This document shows, piece by piece, positions 12,592-22,900 of a stretch of 64,000 bases of DNA. Every line of letters starts with the position of its first letter. Within the stretch, counting starts at the first letter, position 1. The notes under the pieces are model-generated. The model did no database searches. It was given only the letters and a program-made list of their open reading frames with translations, and was not told the origin of the DNA. Both the position numbers and the translations under genes were made by a program. The DNA is from Agelas oroides (Eukaryota; Porifera; Demospongiae; Agelasida; Agelasidae): assembly GCA_949130485.1 (NCBI GenBank), contig OX422191.1, forward strand, positions 4,093,754-4,157,753. The letters run 5' to 3'.

Positions 12592-12750
12592 GAGGTTGTC
12601 TGTGGGTTATGGAGGTTTTAGAGGTTGTATAGGTTTTATGAGGTTGTCTGTGGGTTGTGGAGGTTTTAGAGGTTGTATAGGTTTTTTGAGGTTGTCTGTG
12701 GGTTATGGAGGTTTTAGGGGTTGTATAGGTTTTTTGAGGTTGTCTGGGAC
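12592..12750. repeat. 48-bp tandem repeat
   Basis: The motif GAGGTTGTCTG recurs at 12592, 12640, 12688 and 12736, exactly 48 bases apart. It is G/T rich on the + strand and partly complementary to the adjacent minisatellite. Confidence 0.85.
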
Positions 12751-12783
12751 CAATCGTATTGAACTGTTTAATGAAAACATGTT

Positions 12784-13135
12784 CTAAAACTTCAGAAACC
12801 TCTAAAACCTCTAAAACTTCAGAAACCTCTAAAACCTCTAAAACCTCTAAAACCTCTGAAACCTCTAAAACCTCTAAAACCTCCGAAACCTCTAAAACCT
12901 CTGAAACTTCTAAAACCTCAGAAACCTCTAAAACCTCAGAAACCACTAAAACCTCTGAAACCTCTAAAACCTCAGAAACCTCTAAAACCTCTGAAACTTC
13001 TAAAACCTCAGAAACCTCTAAAACCTCAGAAACCACTAAAACCTCTAAAACCTCGGACACCTCTAAAACCTCTGAAACTTCTAAAGCCTCAGAAACCACT
13101 AAAACCTCTAAAACCTCGGACACCTCAGAAACCAC
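12784..13135. repeat. AAACCTCT-type minisatellite
   Basis: Short 9-base units of the form AAAACCTCT, GAAACCTCT or AAAACCTCA are repeated. They translate as Thr-Ser-Lys or Thr-Ser-Glu repeats on + and Glu-Val-Ser/Leu repeats on -, so the open frames on both strands are an effect of the repeat and not genes. Confidence 0.9.
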
Positions 13136-13489
13136 TGCGACCCATTCACAACCTCTCTACAACCTCAGAAACCTAAAACCACAGAATTCTGACTGTGTAG
13201 AACCTTTTACTTGAACTGCCTTGTACCACTCATCTTAAGACAAGAATATGGAGGGGTAGCTCGTCACTGCGCACGTACATTTCATAGCTTCTTACTCCAA
13301 AACCCAGAAAACCACTAAAACTGGTTGTTTAAAAATTAATTCGATCCCTATAATAAGCCAGGTATACATTTTGTACACTATACATCCCGCCTAAAGTGGG
13401 GGGGGGGGGGGGCTTATATTCGAGGATGCAATTAGTCTCGACTATAAGCCCCCCCCTATGAAATCAATGCCTTTCACTATCAACTAACT

Positions 13490-15194
13490 ATGGCGACGAC
13501 TTTCAGGATCGAGAGTACTGTTCGCGGACATCACGTTTACAAAGCTGCGTGGTCTCCCTACATCGGAGAAGAGCTGCCAGTTCAACGCGAGGTCAATAAC
13601 ATTCATGACGACTTCGCTGTAGCTGTCCTCAAGAACGGCAACACTGTCGGTCATGTACCACGGGAAATTTCCAGAGTCTGCTGGTATTTCTTGCACAAGA
13701 TAGGGTTGCCAATGTGAAAAATCAACCTCCGGATTTCGAACAACTTATACTATGCGCACGAAGAGCTCATTCATGCTTAAACAATCGCACACTAAAACTT
13801 CTCCTCCAAGCGTATATTGCATGCAAACTGCACCGAAACTGCTTTACGTCGCTAAGGGGTTAAAGTACGGGTGGTATCATGATGATGATGTAATATGATT
13901 TAGCACGGTGGTTTTGCCAAAACCTTGCTGGAGTGAAGGAGTTTCAAATTTGCAAATTTGAGTCACTGAGCTCGCTGTGCAGAGCCAGTGGAGCATTTTC
14001 TTTCTTGTGCGTGAGTAAGAAATTGCTGGTACGCTGAGGATTAGCATTTATTGCAGATAAGCAGTTGGAATGAAACAATCCCTCCTGGTTCACTTTTGTG
14101 AAGGTTGGTCCAAATAATATATAAAACAGGTTTGGTATTGATTGAAGGTTCTTTGCCATCTGGCTAAAAATGCAAACGTAACAAGGCTCTGGATGAGGCA
14201 AAGCGATTCAGGACCACCTTTTCAAACTTTTATGAGTAACTAGTTTTGGGTACAGTAAAATTCGTCATTTAATTCTGAATAGAACAGGGTTTTTTGCACC
14301 TAAATCGGTGCAGTAAGAGTGGAGATATATATTTTTGAAGTATTTTTGCAGTTAACTACACCAGGTTTGGTAACTTTCTAAGATAAAATTCTCAGAAGTG
14401 GTTGATTACAAATAAAAAATGATATCTCCACTTCTACAGCACCAATTTCGATAAAACAAAGACCATTACATTTAGAATTGAATGACAAATGTAGCTGTAA
14501 TCAAAATTTACAACTCATCAAAGACTAAAAAGTTATCACTGACCTGACCAATGCTAATGTCACAATTTCAATGGTGTTAGCCAGATGGCAAAGACCCTTC
14601 AATCACTACCAAACTTGATTTATATGTTATTTGGACCAAGCCTCACAAAAATGAACTAGGAGGGATTGTTTCATTCTAACTACTTACCTGCAATAAATGC
14701 TAATTCTCAGAGTTCCAGCAATTTCTTACTCACCTACAACACAGAAAAAGCTCCACTGCCTTTGCACAGTGACCTCAGTGACTTAATTTTCGCAAATTTG
14801 AAATTCCTACATCCCAGCAAGGTTTTGGCTTGTTAAATTGCATTACATCATCATGATGATACCACCCGTACTTTAACCCCTTAGCCACGTAAAGCAGTTT
14901 CGGTGCAGTTTGCATGCAATATACGGTTGGGGGAGAAGTTTTAGTGTGCGATTGTTTAAGCATCAGTGAGCTCTTTATGCGCATGGTACGAGTTGTTCGA
15001 AATCCGGAGGTTGATTTTTCACATTGGTAACCCTACACAAGAGTGGCAGCGAGATGACTTGCATCGTCAATGGTGACAGAAGACGTTCTGAAGTTGATGG
15101 GAAAGGACTCGTGGTTCCGTGCGTGTACATCTTCAGAGGGGAACAAAAACACCTTGACAGACTGATAAACCTGTTTGCTAAACTAGCAGCTTAA
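13490..15194 (+). pseudogene. HIRAN-domain protein frame, split by a nested element
   Basis: The frame starts at ATG 13490. Its first part (to 13700) reads RGHHVYKAAW, then GEELPVQREVNNIHDDFAVAV and VGHVPREISRVCWYFLH, which fits the HIRAN domain, a small domain known to bind DNA 3' ends in HLTF-type proteins. A 1335-bp foldback element interrupts it. The frame resumes at 15043 in phase with CIVNGDRRR, GLVVPCVYIFRG and a short tail, and ends TAA at 15194. The two coding parts total 363 nt, or 120 residues plus stop. Here it is a stand-alone HIRAN protein with no helicase or nuclease attached. It is carried inside the 12312-15431 transposon, so it may serve the element and not the host. Confidence 0.7.
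13701..15035. mobile_element. Nested foldback element inside the HIRAN frame
   Basis: Long inverted arms start TAGGGTTGCCAATGTG and end CACATTGGTAACCCTA; pairing continues for several hundred bases on each side (for example the arms around 13770-13935 and 14815-14975). It is flanked by a 7-bp direct repeat CACAAGA (13694-13700 and 15036-15042). Removing the element and one repeat restores the HIRAN frame, which confirms the boundaries. Confidence 0.85.
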
Positions 15195-15431
15195 AACTTG
15201 GAACATCTAACCGGCTTTTCTAAAAGCCACAAAACTTACAAAAGATTCACCGACTACTATAGTCTTACTGAACGCACTTGCAACGTATAGTAAGCACGTG
15301 TAGTTTTGATGTTCCAGAAGACGCTCACCGGGGGGCGTTATAACGAGTCAAACTACCCTGTGCAGGAACTTTGGCGGAAAAGAGGGGGGGGGCGTATTTT
15401 CGAAGGGGGCGTATTAGCGGGACACTACGGT

Positions 15432-16118
15432 ATTTGCACTTGCTGCATACATGTAAACTGATCATGATTGCATGACTAAACTTTGTGACTGGGTTAGATA
15501 CATCACACAACATTACTAGGCAACACATACAAATGATGTTCATATGTCTCTTGCACAGTGGTATTGCATAGGGATAATTGCATCTCTCCTTGGGGTGTGG
15601 CCTTGCACATTCCAGAAGGAGAGGAGTCAAATGCTTCTGAGGGAGAGATGTCCAAGGGATTGGAGATTCAGAAGAATTAGAGGTCCAAGGGTTCAGTGGG
15701 AACAGGTTTAGTGAAGAGGTCTAAGTATTTAAATTGAGGCATCCAGAGATTCTGAGAGGCGTTTTCAAGTACATGTAGTTACCCCAGCACATTCTACACC
15801 ATCCAGTTCATTATTTGTGTGCTTGAGTTCAGCCAGTTGCTCTCCAGGAACTAAAGCTCTCCACTGCCTTGTCGTTTCTGCATACTAATGGTACATGTAC
15901 AGAAATGTATAGAACATTCACACACATGTATTATTTCAGTGTTATGACAAATTAGTCTTGTTCCCTTGTCTGGTTCCATGACAAAGGATAAATGTGGAAA
16001 AAATGAAATGACCTTGACGTGGAATCCTTTTCAAACATTTCTTGTCAGCCGTTTCGCCAGCGACCGGAAGTGCAATAGGAGTGGTCATTTTTTAATTTTT
16101 GGCGTAAACACGAATACG
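15432..16118. other. Non-coding, end of copy 1 block
   Basis: Shared with the last bases of the window (to 15685), then unique. It contains the motif CTCCTTGGGGTGTGGCCTTG, related to the inverted repeat at 42088-42189. No exon is recognised. Confidence 0.4.
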
Positions 16119-16529
16119 TCATGAATTCACCGTCCACGTGGCAGACTCCATTTGGAGCACTTCGTTGGAGGGCAGGTGGAGTCGTGCGTGTGTGAGCACG
16201 CAGCAGTCGATCGGGTCTTGGAGGAAGAGCAAGGACTGTGCTATGTAACTGAACAAGTCCGGTATTCCTACGCCTTGGAACAGTAGAGAAATCGCGTCGT
16301 CTTCGAGGTATCCTCCGTTTTGCTGGTTCTGAATGAGGGACACGATCGCCTCCCCAATAGCGTTTCGCCAATAGCAGAGATGACGATTTTTGCTGTGGAT
16401 GGTGTCCTTTGGTGCAACTTTCCACCAAGTGAATAGTAAGTTGTTCCCGTACATAGTTTTGTGTATTTGAGACTCCAAAAACTTGCAATAATTAAGCAGT
16501 GTGACCTGGCTAGGTTGTGCAGCACTCAC
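16119..16529 (-). CDS. Hypothetical protein, single-exon ORF
   Basis: A 136-codon frame runs on the minus strand from ATG at 16529 to a stop at 16119. I do not recognise the family. The predicted protein starts MSAAQPSQVTLLNYCKFLES and has a mixed, protein-like composition with alternating polar and hydrophobic segments (for example RNAIGEAIVSLIQNQQNGGY and ISLLFQGVGIPDLFSYIAQS) and no low-complexity runs. It has no signal peptide or clear membrane segment. It may be one exon of a larger gene or a captured exon. It lies between the duplicated block and a TAGCCTCG-family MITE. The equivalent region of copy 2 lies beyond the window, so conservation cannot be tested here. Confidence 0.35.
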   Translation of the reverse strand: MSAAQPSQVTLLNYCKFLESQIHKTMYGNNLLFTWWKVAPKDTIHSKNRHLCYWRNAIGEAIVSLIQNQQNGGYLEDDAISLLFQGVGIPDLFSYIAQSLLFLQDPIDCCVLTHARLHLPSNEVLQMESATWTVNS

Positions 16530-16675
16530 CTTGCACCCCTCTATTTTATTAGACTATGGATGGTGCATGCTTCAAAACCTTCTGTAGGCCTTATGTCCAG
16601 ACTTTCACCCCAGCTTTTGTTACTTGATATGCCAGGCGGGCCTTGTAAAACTGGTTATGTACAGTGACATATCTC

Positions 16676-17254
16676 TAGCCTCGTTCCCAGGCTCTCCCCA
16701 CTAAGGAGGGGGAAAGCCTGCTACATTTTATCACGTCAAGGGTAGACACAAGGTAGACATGACTTAATTGTGCGTGAGCATGCACGGAATCCAGCCCACA
16801 TAGTTTGGAACTTGTGATCAAGGCAAGTACATGTGTAGCTACGATGGCAAAAAAGCGCTGGCTATAGTAGCCGTAAATCGCAAGGTAGACCGGTGTAGTA
16901 GATTCTCAGAGTGTCAGACACGGCACCTGACAGGATGAATGGCAAGAAATTTCGTGATTGTTGTGTGTTGTAAGCGTCTTTGTTGTTTGAGTTGTCACCA
17001 CTGAGTCAAGATATCGACTTGTTCTATGTGGACAACTATATATAGCTGACTTCAAAGATGAAGCTAACACACAAAAGCCATATTTACCTGAAAAGAAGAC
17101 TGTAGTAGTCTTGAAAACGCTTGTGCTTGAACGTGCGTGGGCGCCCAGCTTAGTCCACCCCCACATAATTAAGTCATGCCTACCCTTGACGTCATGCAAT
17201 AAAATGTACCAGGCTTGCTCCCTCCTTAGCGGGGAGAGCCTGGGAACGAGGCTA
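16676..17254. mobile_element. TAGCCTCG-family MITE, ~0.58-kb form
   Basis: Ends are TAGCCTCGTTCCCAGGCTCT and the inverted AGAGCCTGGGAACGAGGCTA, with subterminal inverted parts (AAAATGTACCAGGCTT and AAGCCTGCTACATTTT). A full relative lies at 44173-44769 in the transporter intron, and decayed remnants lie near 3830-3970 and 53290-53420. No clear target duplication is seen. Confidence 0.8.
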
Positions 17255-17582
17255 GCTGTTAGGCACACTTTGCTGTAAGGTACTCAGTTCCTTCCTGTGG
17301 AGATGTTAGTGTATGCACTTAACAATGTGTGAGTATGGAAACTGTAATAGGGTGCAGTAGCAATACACTTAACTCTCCTTTGATTGGTGTGCAGCTAGGT
17401 CCTCCCTGCATAGTCAAAAACTATTCTAACCATTACCAAGGAGACTTTGCACATGCATGAACAGTGTGTATCAGGTGCTCCCTCCGATTTTTGAGTGCCT
17501 GGGAACAAGGCTGGGTACGATATAGCCTCGTTCCCAGGCCATGTGTTGTTCACATATGGAGCCCCTCTATAGCAGACATCAA

Positions 17583-17812
17583 AAGAACAGGCGGCTAGAG
17601 TAAGAGCGTGTAACTACGTAAATTTGAAACCAGTCGGAATTATTGAACCGTACTAAAAATAGTAACATATGTCTATGCGTAGCTGCGCGTAGACATCAGC
17701 CGTTGTTGCTAAGCATGTGCCGGGTGTTCTATTTTTAGTAAGTTCAATAATTTTGACCGGACTGTGGGCTTCTATTGGAGTTACACGCTCTTACTCTAGC
17801 CGCCCGTTCTTA
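17583..17812. repeat. Foldback inverted repeat
   Basis: The left arm AGAACAGGCGGCTAGAGTAA pairs with the right arm ending TTACTCTAGCCGCCCGTTCT. Inner parts (AATTATTGAACCGTACTAAA and TTTAGTAAGTTCAATAATTT) also pair. It is likely a MITE. Confidence 0.65.
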
Positions 17813-19925
17813 TGCTTGCAGACACCATTTGGAACCAACATTTTGTCTCTTATAACGAGGTGTCCCTAACTCAGCGGCTTCCGGTATACTTCCGTGAGTA
17901 ACAGCGCTAATCTAATGTCAAGTTGTTAGCTCCAGCAGCGTGATGGACAATATTGCTGAAAAGGTCGACAAGTGTCCACTAAATCGGGGTCGTTAAGTAA
18001 TGTTTGCATACAATTGGGGGCGCGAAAGCTGTCTGTTATACGGAGTAGCGGGGTGTCCGCTGTTCAGGGGTTGCTTAAGTATTGAAGTGAATGGAAGAAC
18101 AGTCGGGACTTTCGGAATTGCCCGTTATATCGTGGGTGTCCGCTGTTGAGGGATGTCCGTTAAGCGGGGTTCCACTGTGCCGCTGAGCTGAGATGTACTG
18201 ACGTAGCACGTAGCTGTACATGCGCGTGCAAGATATACTTGCAGCTGTCCTTCTCTGTGTGGTTTGAAAAATGAGCAAAAACGGCTGAAGCTTGGCTCAT
18301 TCAGTTCTGCCGCACTAGCGATTCAATAAGCGAAAGGTCGTGGGTGGAGCACTACTCGTGGGTGGAGCACTACTATCAGCGGAAACCGCGTTTGGTAAGT
18401 TGTTAAGCTTCACTGAGCCATGTATTGTCAACATGCTGTTCACTTTTGAGCTTTTACTGACTGTGCCTTATTGTTCAGAGATACTATTGTAAAATCTGAT
18501 ACATTTTCAGGCCTCATAGGCCTTGAAATCTGTTAGATTATAGGTCAGCCTAATTTTGTCAAACCCAGAAATCTGGTAGATTTGACCTCTATGTACTTGT
18601 TGAGATACTTTGTTTATGCAACAATATGCTTATCCAATTTATAGGTATCACTTCCCATTGACAAGAATAACCTGCAGCCTGCAGAAGAAGGCTTACTCCG
18701 TACTTCACTCAGAGTGTAGCCAGTGTAAGAGGGCGGCAGCAAGCACTTCTGCAGTTAAGTGTAGCTGTTTAGGAGCAAGAGAAGAATTAAGAAAAGGAGG
18801 AAGGAGAGCACTACTATAAAGACAACAACAACCAAATTCTTTGAGGAGGAAATTGCTTCAGTGCTTTGGACGGACTACAATTAGGACTGCTGGATAGATA
18901 CACAAGAACATTCATGGAAATATGCATTATATATGTGTGCAGGATGTGATCTCTTTGAGTGCTGAATAAGTGCAAGATGCATTTAACTAGAATATTCTGG
19001 GCATGTGTGTGGCATGTGTGTGGGACACTTTAACTCACATAAGTTGGCTGTGTGCAGTTCACGTCTTCCATTTACATGTAGCACGAATGTCACATGTAAG
19101 CAGAATTAAGGTTTCACAGCTAAGCTACATGTATGCAACATGCACACATCTGCTTACATCCTGAGCACATAACGCACACAATTTTGATGCGTCATGTTTA
19201 TCACCATGTTGCGCATATTATGCGCACATGCCCAAATTTTTAGTTTGCTGCATATATAGTGCACACATGCCAGACAAGATTCTGATATATGCGTGTTATG
19301 TGTGCAAGTAGAGCTTTTATCCGAACTACAGTCGAATCTCTTGTATCTTCCTTCTTCTTTGACTTCTTCACAGTTTTATGTCTCTTTGATGGAGGAGGCT
19401 GAAAGTTATCATTTCTGCAAAACAGCTAGCTGTGGTTCAAATCGAGAAACCACACTGAAAACCATCTGTTTGACGTCATGCTTAGCAACAGCGCACTTTG
19501 AGTCATTTGCTTAGCAACCGGTGACATAAAACACTTATATCACGCCTACTCATTATGTCCACTGTAGACATATGAATGACAGTATTGTATGATGAAGGAC
19601 ATCATCTAGAGATACAGCACTTTGAGCTATAGCTAGTTGCAGCCAACAATATACAGTATACATGACTTGTGTGTAAATTGCTTCACTGATTGTCTCACAT
19701 TCTTATACAGTGGTCAAACTTTCAATTGGATGAATTGCAAGTCATTTTTAAAAATGACCTCATCATGCGCTCTTGTGCATCATTATTTACACCTGGAAAT
19801 TTAATCTATGTACAAAACTGTAGCTATAATGTTGGTAACTTGGTGACGACCCTTGCTTCACTGTCATCCAGTTACAAGAGCACCAACCATGCCTAATAAT
19901 TTGTGAATTGTGTTGACTGTTGCAG

Positions 19926-22900
19926 GTACTATGTTCAGTGGTGCCTAAGACCTCTCCAAGGATGCTAGTATCCTCAAACCTTCATGGGGCACACAAGCCA
20001 GTGAATGACAGGGTTCAGTTTCCACAACTCCCTCCGGAGTGGGAGGAGAAGTACAAGCCTGGACAGATGTACCGTCATCAGGCGTCTCTACCCCAGCTCC
20101 CCATACCCCCTCTTCAACAAACCCTGCAGAAGTACATCACCAGTGTGGAGGTATACTAAATGTTAATTTTCCTAGTGGCCACTAAGCCAAAGGGCACACA
20201 CTCCCCACATAAAACAGGATGTGTATGAAGGCTGCATTGTTGTGTGTGGAGATTACGTTTGGTCTGTGAACCAATGCATGCCCTGCCACACTCCACAGCT
20301 CCATCACAGCTTGTAAATTTTACTATATAGGAGCAACAGACATTAGCTGGTACACAAGCTCCCACTTTTAACTTACGGGTTATATATGACCTCGTAAGTT
20401 ATGTACAAAGTTATACCCCGTGCTTATGGGCATGCATTTAGTGAGCTTTTGGTTTAGCTTCGTCATCGAGTGTTTTCAAAAAAAGTGCACACTAAATCAC
20501 TAACCTAGATCGTTCGCTGGTGACTACACTGGTTTGCATAAGCTCGCAGTATGAAGGTCTTCCCCCGTCACCACTGACATTGCAAATTGTTTCTGCTTAG
20601 TATCAGCACAGGCGCCACTGATTTCCCATAGTACACGTTCAGTGAAGCAGCCGTTTTTCAAGAAAGCCACGGCAGTCTTCATGATTGTTGACCTCTCGTG
20701 GAACTGGGGGCATTTGCTCAAGACTAATCGAAAAACACCTCTTCCCCACTTTTGCCTCAAAGAAGTGTACAAAAATGGAGGGGCGTATTTTCAGGTGGTT
20801 ATGGTACATGAATGGGCAGGGTCTTTCCAGGGGGGGGCATGGGGGGCCCATGCCCCCCCCCCTTCAGGACTGAGCAAGCGCTAAACGCAGAGGTTTACTA
20901 GGCGCACGTAGCTACTCCGACGCAGCGCACATCTCTATATGAATCACTGCTTCATGTCCTGCAAACATAAAACACTCAAATCTGCAGCTCCCAAGACACA
21001 GTTCTGTGGCAGTGCGACTGCCTCATATACAAGGGCTGATTCCGAAGGGAAGGGGCTCCGAGAAACAAAGAAGACTCATCCCGCAGTCGAAATATTGAGA
21101 TTACTGAGCCACTCGGCTGTCTACTGTTAAAGTGTCTACCGCAAACTCGGACCGCCCGCAGCAACGATGGACACGCCAGCTACTTCGCGGAAGCGCCCTG
21201 CTTCCTCACCCCTCAACGCTGAAGCTTGCCAGCCTCCCGCTAGCGTCGGGAGCATCTCTCCGCCTCGCGTTCTACGCTTTGCACTCGGCCCCCAACCCCC
21301 CCTACAATTACTACTCTGTTCGTTATATGCGCAAAATAAATGCGCGCGCTGCGCGCGACGTATGTCCTCACCAACCCCCACTCTATGCTCCCCCCCTTCT
21401 TCAATCTTTGGATCCGCCCCTGCTTTCACTGTCCTCTCCTGCTCCCCCCCCCACCTTCTCTTTCCTCCTTCCCATTGTTTCTCCCCCTCTCTTTCTCCCC
21501 CTCTCTTTCTTCCCCTCTCTTTCTCCACTCCTGATTGCCCTCTCCCCCCTCTTCCACAGCCACTGCTCTCCCCTCAGGAACTGGAAAAGACAAAGGCAGT
21601 AGTGAAGGAGTTTGGCAGGGAGGGAGGAGCCGGGGAGAAGTTACAACAGGCTCTGCAGGAGAAGACAAAGGACAGTAATAGCTGGGTGGGTGCTAGGGAG
21701 TAGGGGAGGGAAGGGAATAATGGAGGGAGGAATAATAGAGGGAGGGAGAAGAGGAAAGGAAATGATGGGGGGAGGTAGGAAAGGGAGGAAGGAGAGGGAG
21801 GGTGGTGATGGATGGAGGGAGGAGAGGAGGAGGGTGATGGAAGGAGGAAGGAGAGGGAGGGGGGTGATGGAGGGAGAGGAGAGGGAGGAGGGTGATGGAT
21901 GGAGGGAGGAGAGTGTGTGGAGTGGGGAATAAGTGATTGCATGAAGCCACAGGAAGACAAGATAATTTATAATTTCCTGTTAACACCATTTTCTCTACTG
22001 CATTCTTTCCCTCCATCTCTTCTTTTTCCTCTACCTCATCCTACCCTTACTTGACCTCCTCACCAGCTCCCAGGGTGGCGTCAAAATGAGTACTACTTGA
22101 GCAATCGTCTTCCTTTGGTAGTCCACCACAACCCAGGTGTTGCATATCCACGGCAACCAGCAGGAGATGAGGACACATACATCAGGTAAACCCAAAGGCA
22201 GACAACTGAGAAGGAGGGTCTGGTCAGGAGAAGTATAAACTGTAGAAAGGTTGAGTTTTGAATAGTAGCTTGCACCTGGTAGCTAAGTTCTGTTGCCAGA
22301 TCTTTTATCCTGGACTTGAACCAGACACTCACAGTAGCAACCGTCTAGCTTGGTATTCACAAATACCTCCAATAAAGCAAAGTTGCACTGCACTCATGTG
22401 GTTAGTATGTCTAATACAGTCATTATTCTAGTACTAAGTACGATCCAATCTAATGCTTCATGATCAATTCCAGAAATTTATCATGAATCTAATTCTATGT
22501 AAGCTGGAGTCTTCATTTAGTGTAAGATAATGACTGAAGCCAACCTTCGTAGCCTTCTACCTGTCTCACAAACAGGTGTACTGTCTTCATAGTTCAGTGA
22601 GGTCTGAACACTATTCCAGGGGAAAAACCCAGCTCTGCACTGATCTAGCTACGCTAGGTACAACCTTCATCGGTTGTAGAGTTTCAGGAGGTATGTATGC
22701 AATTCAAGGAAAAGTCAGCTGTGCACTTATCTAGGCAGTGAAGGATGCTTGGTACAGCCTTCATCAGTTGCAGAGTTTGACAAGCTATGCACGCAACTCT
22801 AGGCAAATCAACTATAGCTACACTTAGGTAGCTTAGTATGTAGCTATGCTGATCCTGCCTTCATTGGTTACAGGGTTTGACGAGGTTTGCACACAATTCT

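Larger units (their letters stand above)
12312..15431. mobile_element. 3.1-kb TIR DNA element carrying a HIRAN frame, filled site in copy 1
   Basis: The element starts ACCGTAGTGTCCCGTTAATAC and ends with the near-perfect inverted complement GTATTAGCGGGACACTACGGT. Further GGGGGCGTAT-type motifs lie just inside both ends. Copy 2 lacks it: near 63730-63765 the flanking sequences are joined with only a few base changes. The target duplication is unclear. Inside, in order, are a GT-rich 48-bp tandem repeat, a CA-rich minisatellite, a poly-G run (about 13398-13412) and a HIRAN-domain frame interrupted by a nested foldback element (13701-15035). No transposase is visible, so it looks non-autonomous. 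Confidence 0.8.
1..15685 (+). repeat. Segmental duplication, copy 1
   Basis: This segment matches 50474-64000 in the same orientation. Position 1 aligns with 50474 and position 15685 with 64000, and both copies run past the window edge, so the true limits are not visible. It holds the last six exons of an SLC18B1-like gene and about 10 kb of non-coding DNA. By eye, colinear blocks differ by scattered substitutions and short indels. Large differences are complete transposon insertions: 1271-2553, 6916-7935 and 12312-15431 are filled here and empty in copy 2. Confidence 0.95.
16530..19925. other. Intergenic region upstream of the carnitine acyltransferase gene
   Basis: It contains the MITE 16676-17254, the inverted repeat 17583-17812 and a possible pogo/Tigger-like end near 18150-18179 (GTCCGTTAAGCGGGGTTCCACTG). 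The first, non-coding or short coding exon and the promoter of the downstream gene should lie here, but I cannot place them. Confidence 0.4.

Noticed and set aside
12557-13214. Long open frames on both strands (Thr-Ser-Lys and Glu-Val-Ser repeats)
   Set aside because: They are translations of a 9-base minisatellite, and both strands are open for the same reason.
17850-18180. pogo/Tigger-like element
   Set aside because: Only one end (near 18179) resembles the known termini; the other end and a TA duplication were not found.
21132-22016. Overlapping long frames on both strands near acyltransferase exon 2
   Set aside because: Produced by C/T-rich and purine-rich tracts; only 21560-21685 has splice sites and family similarity.
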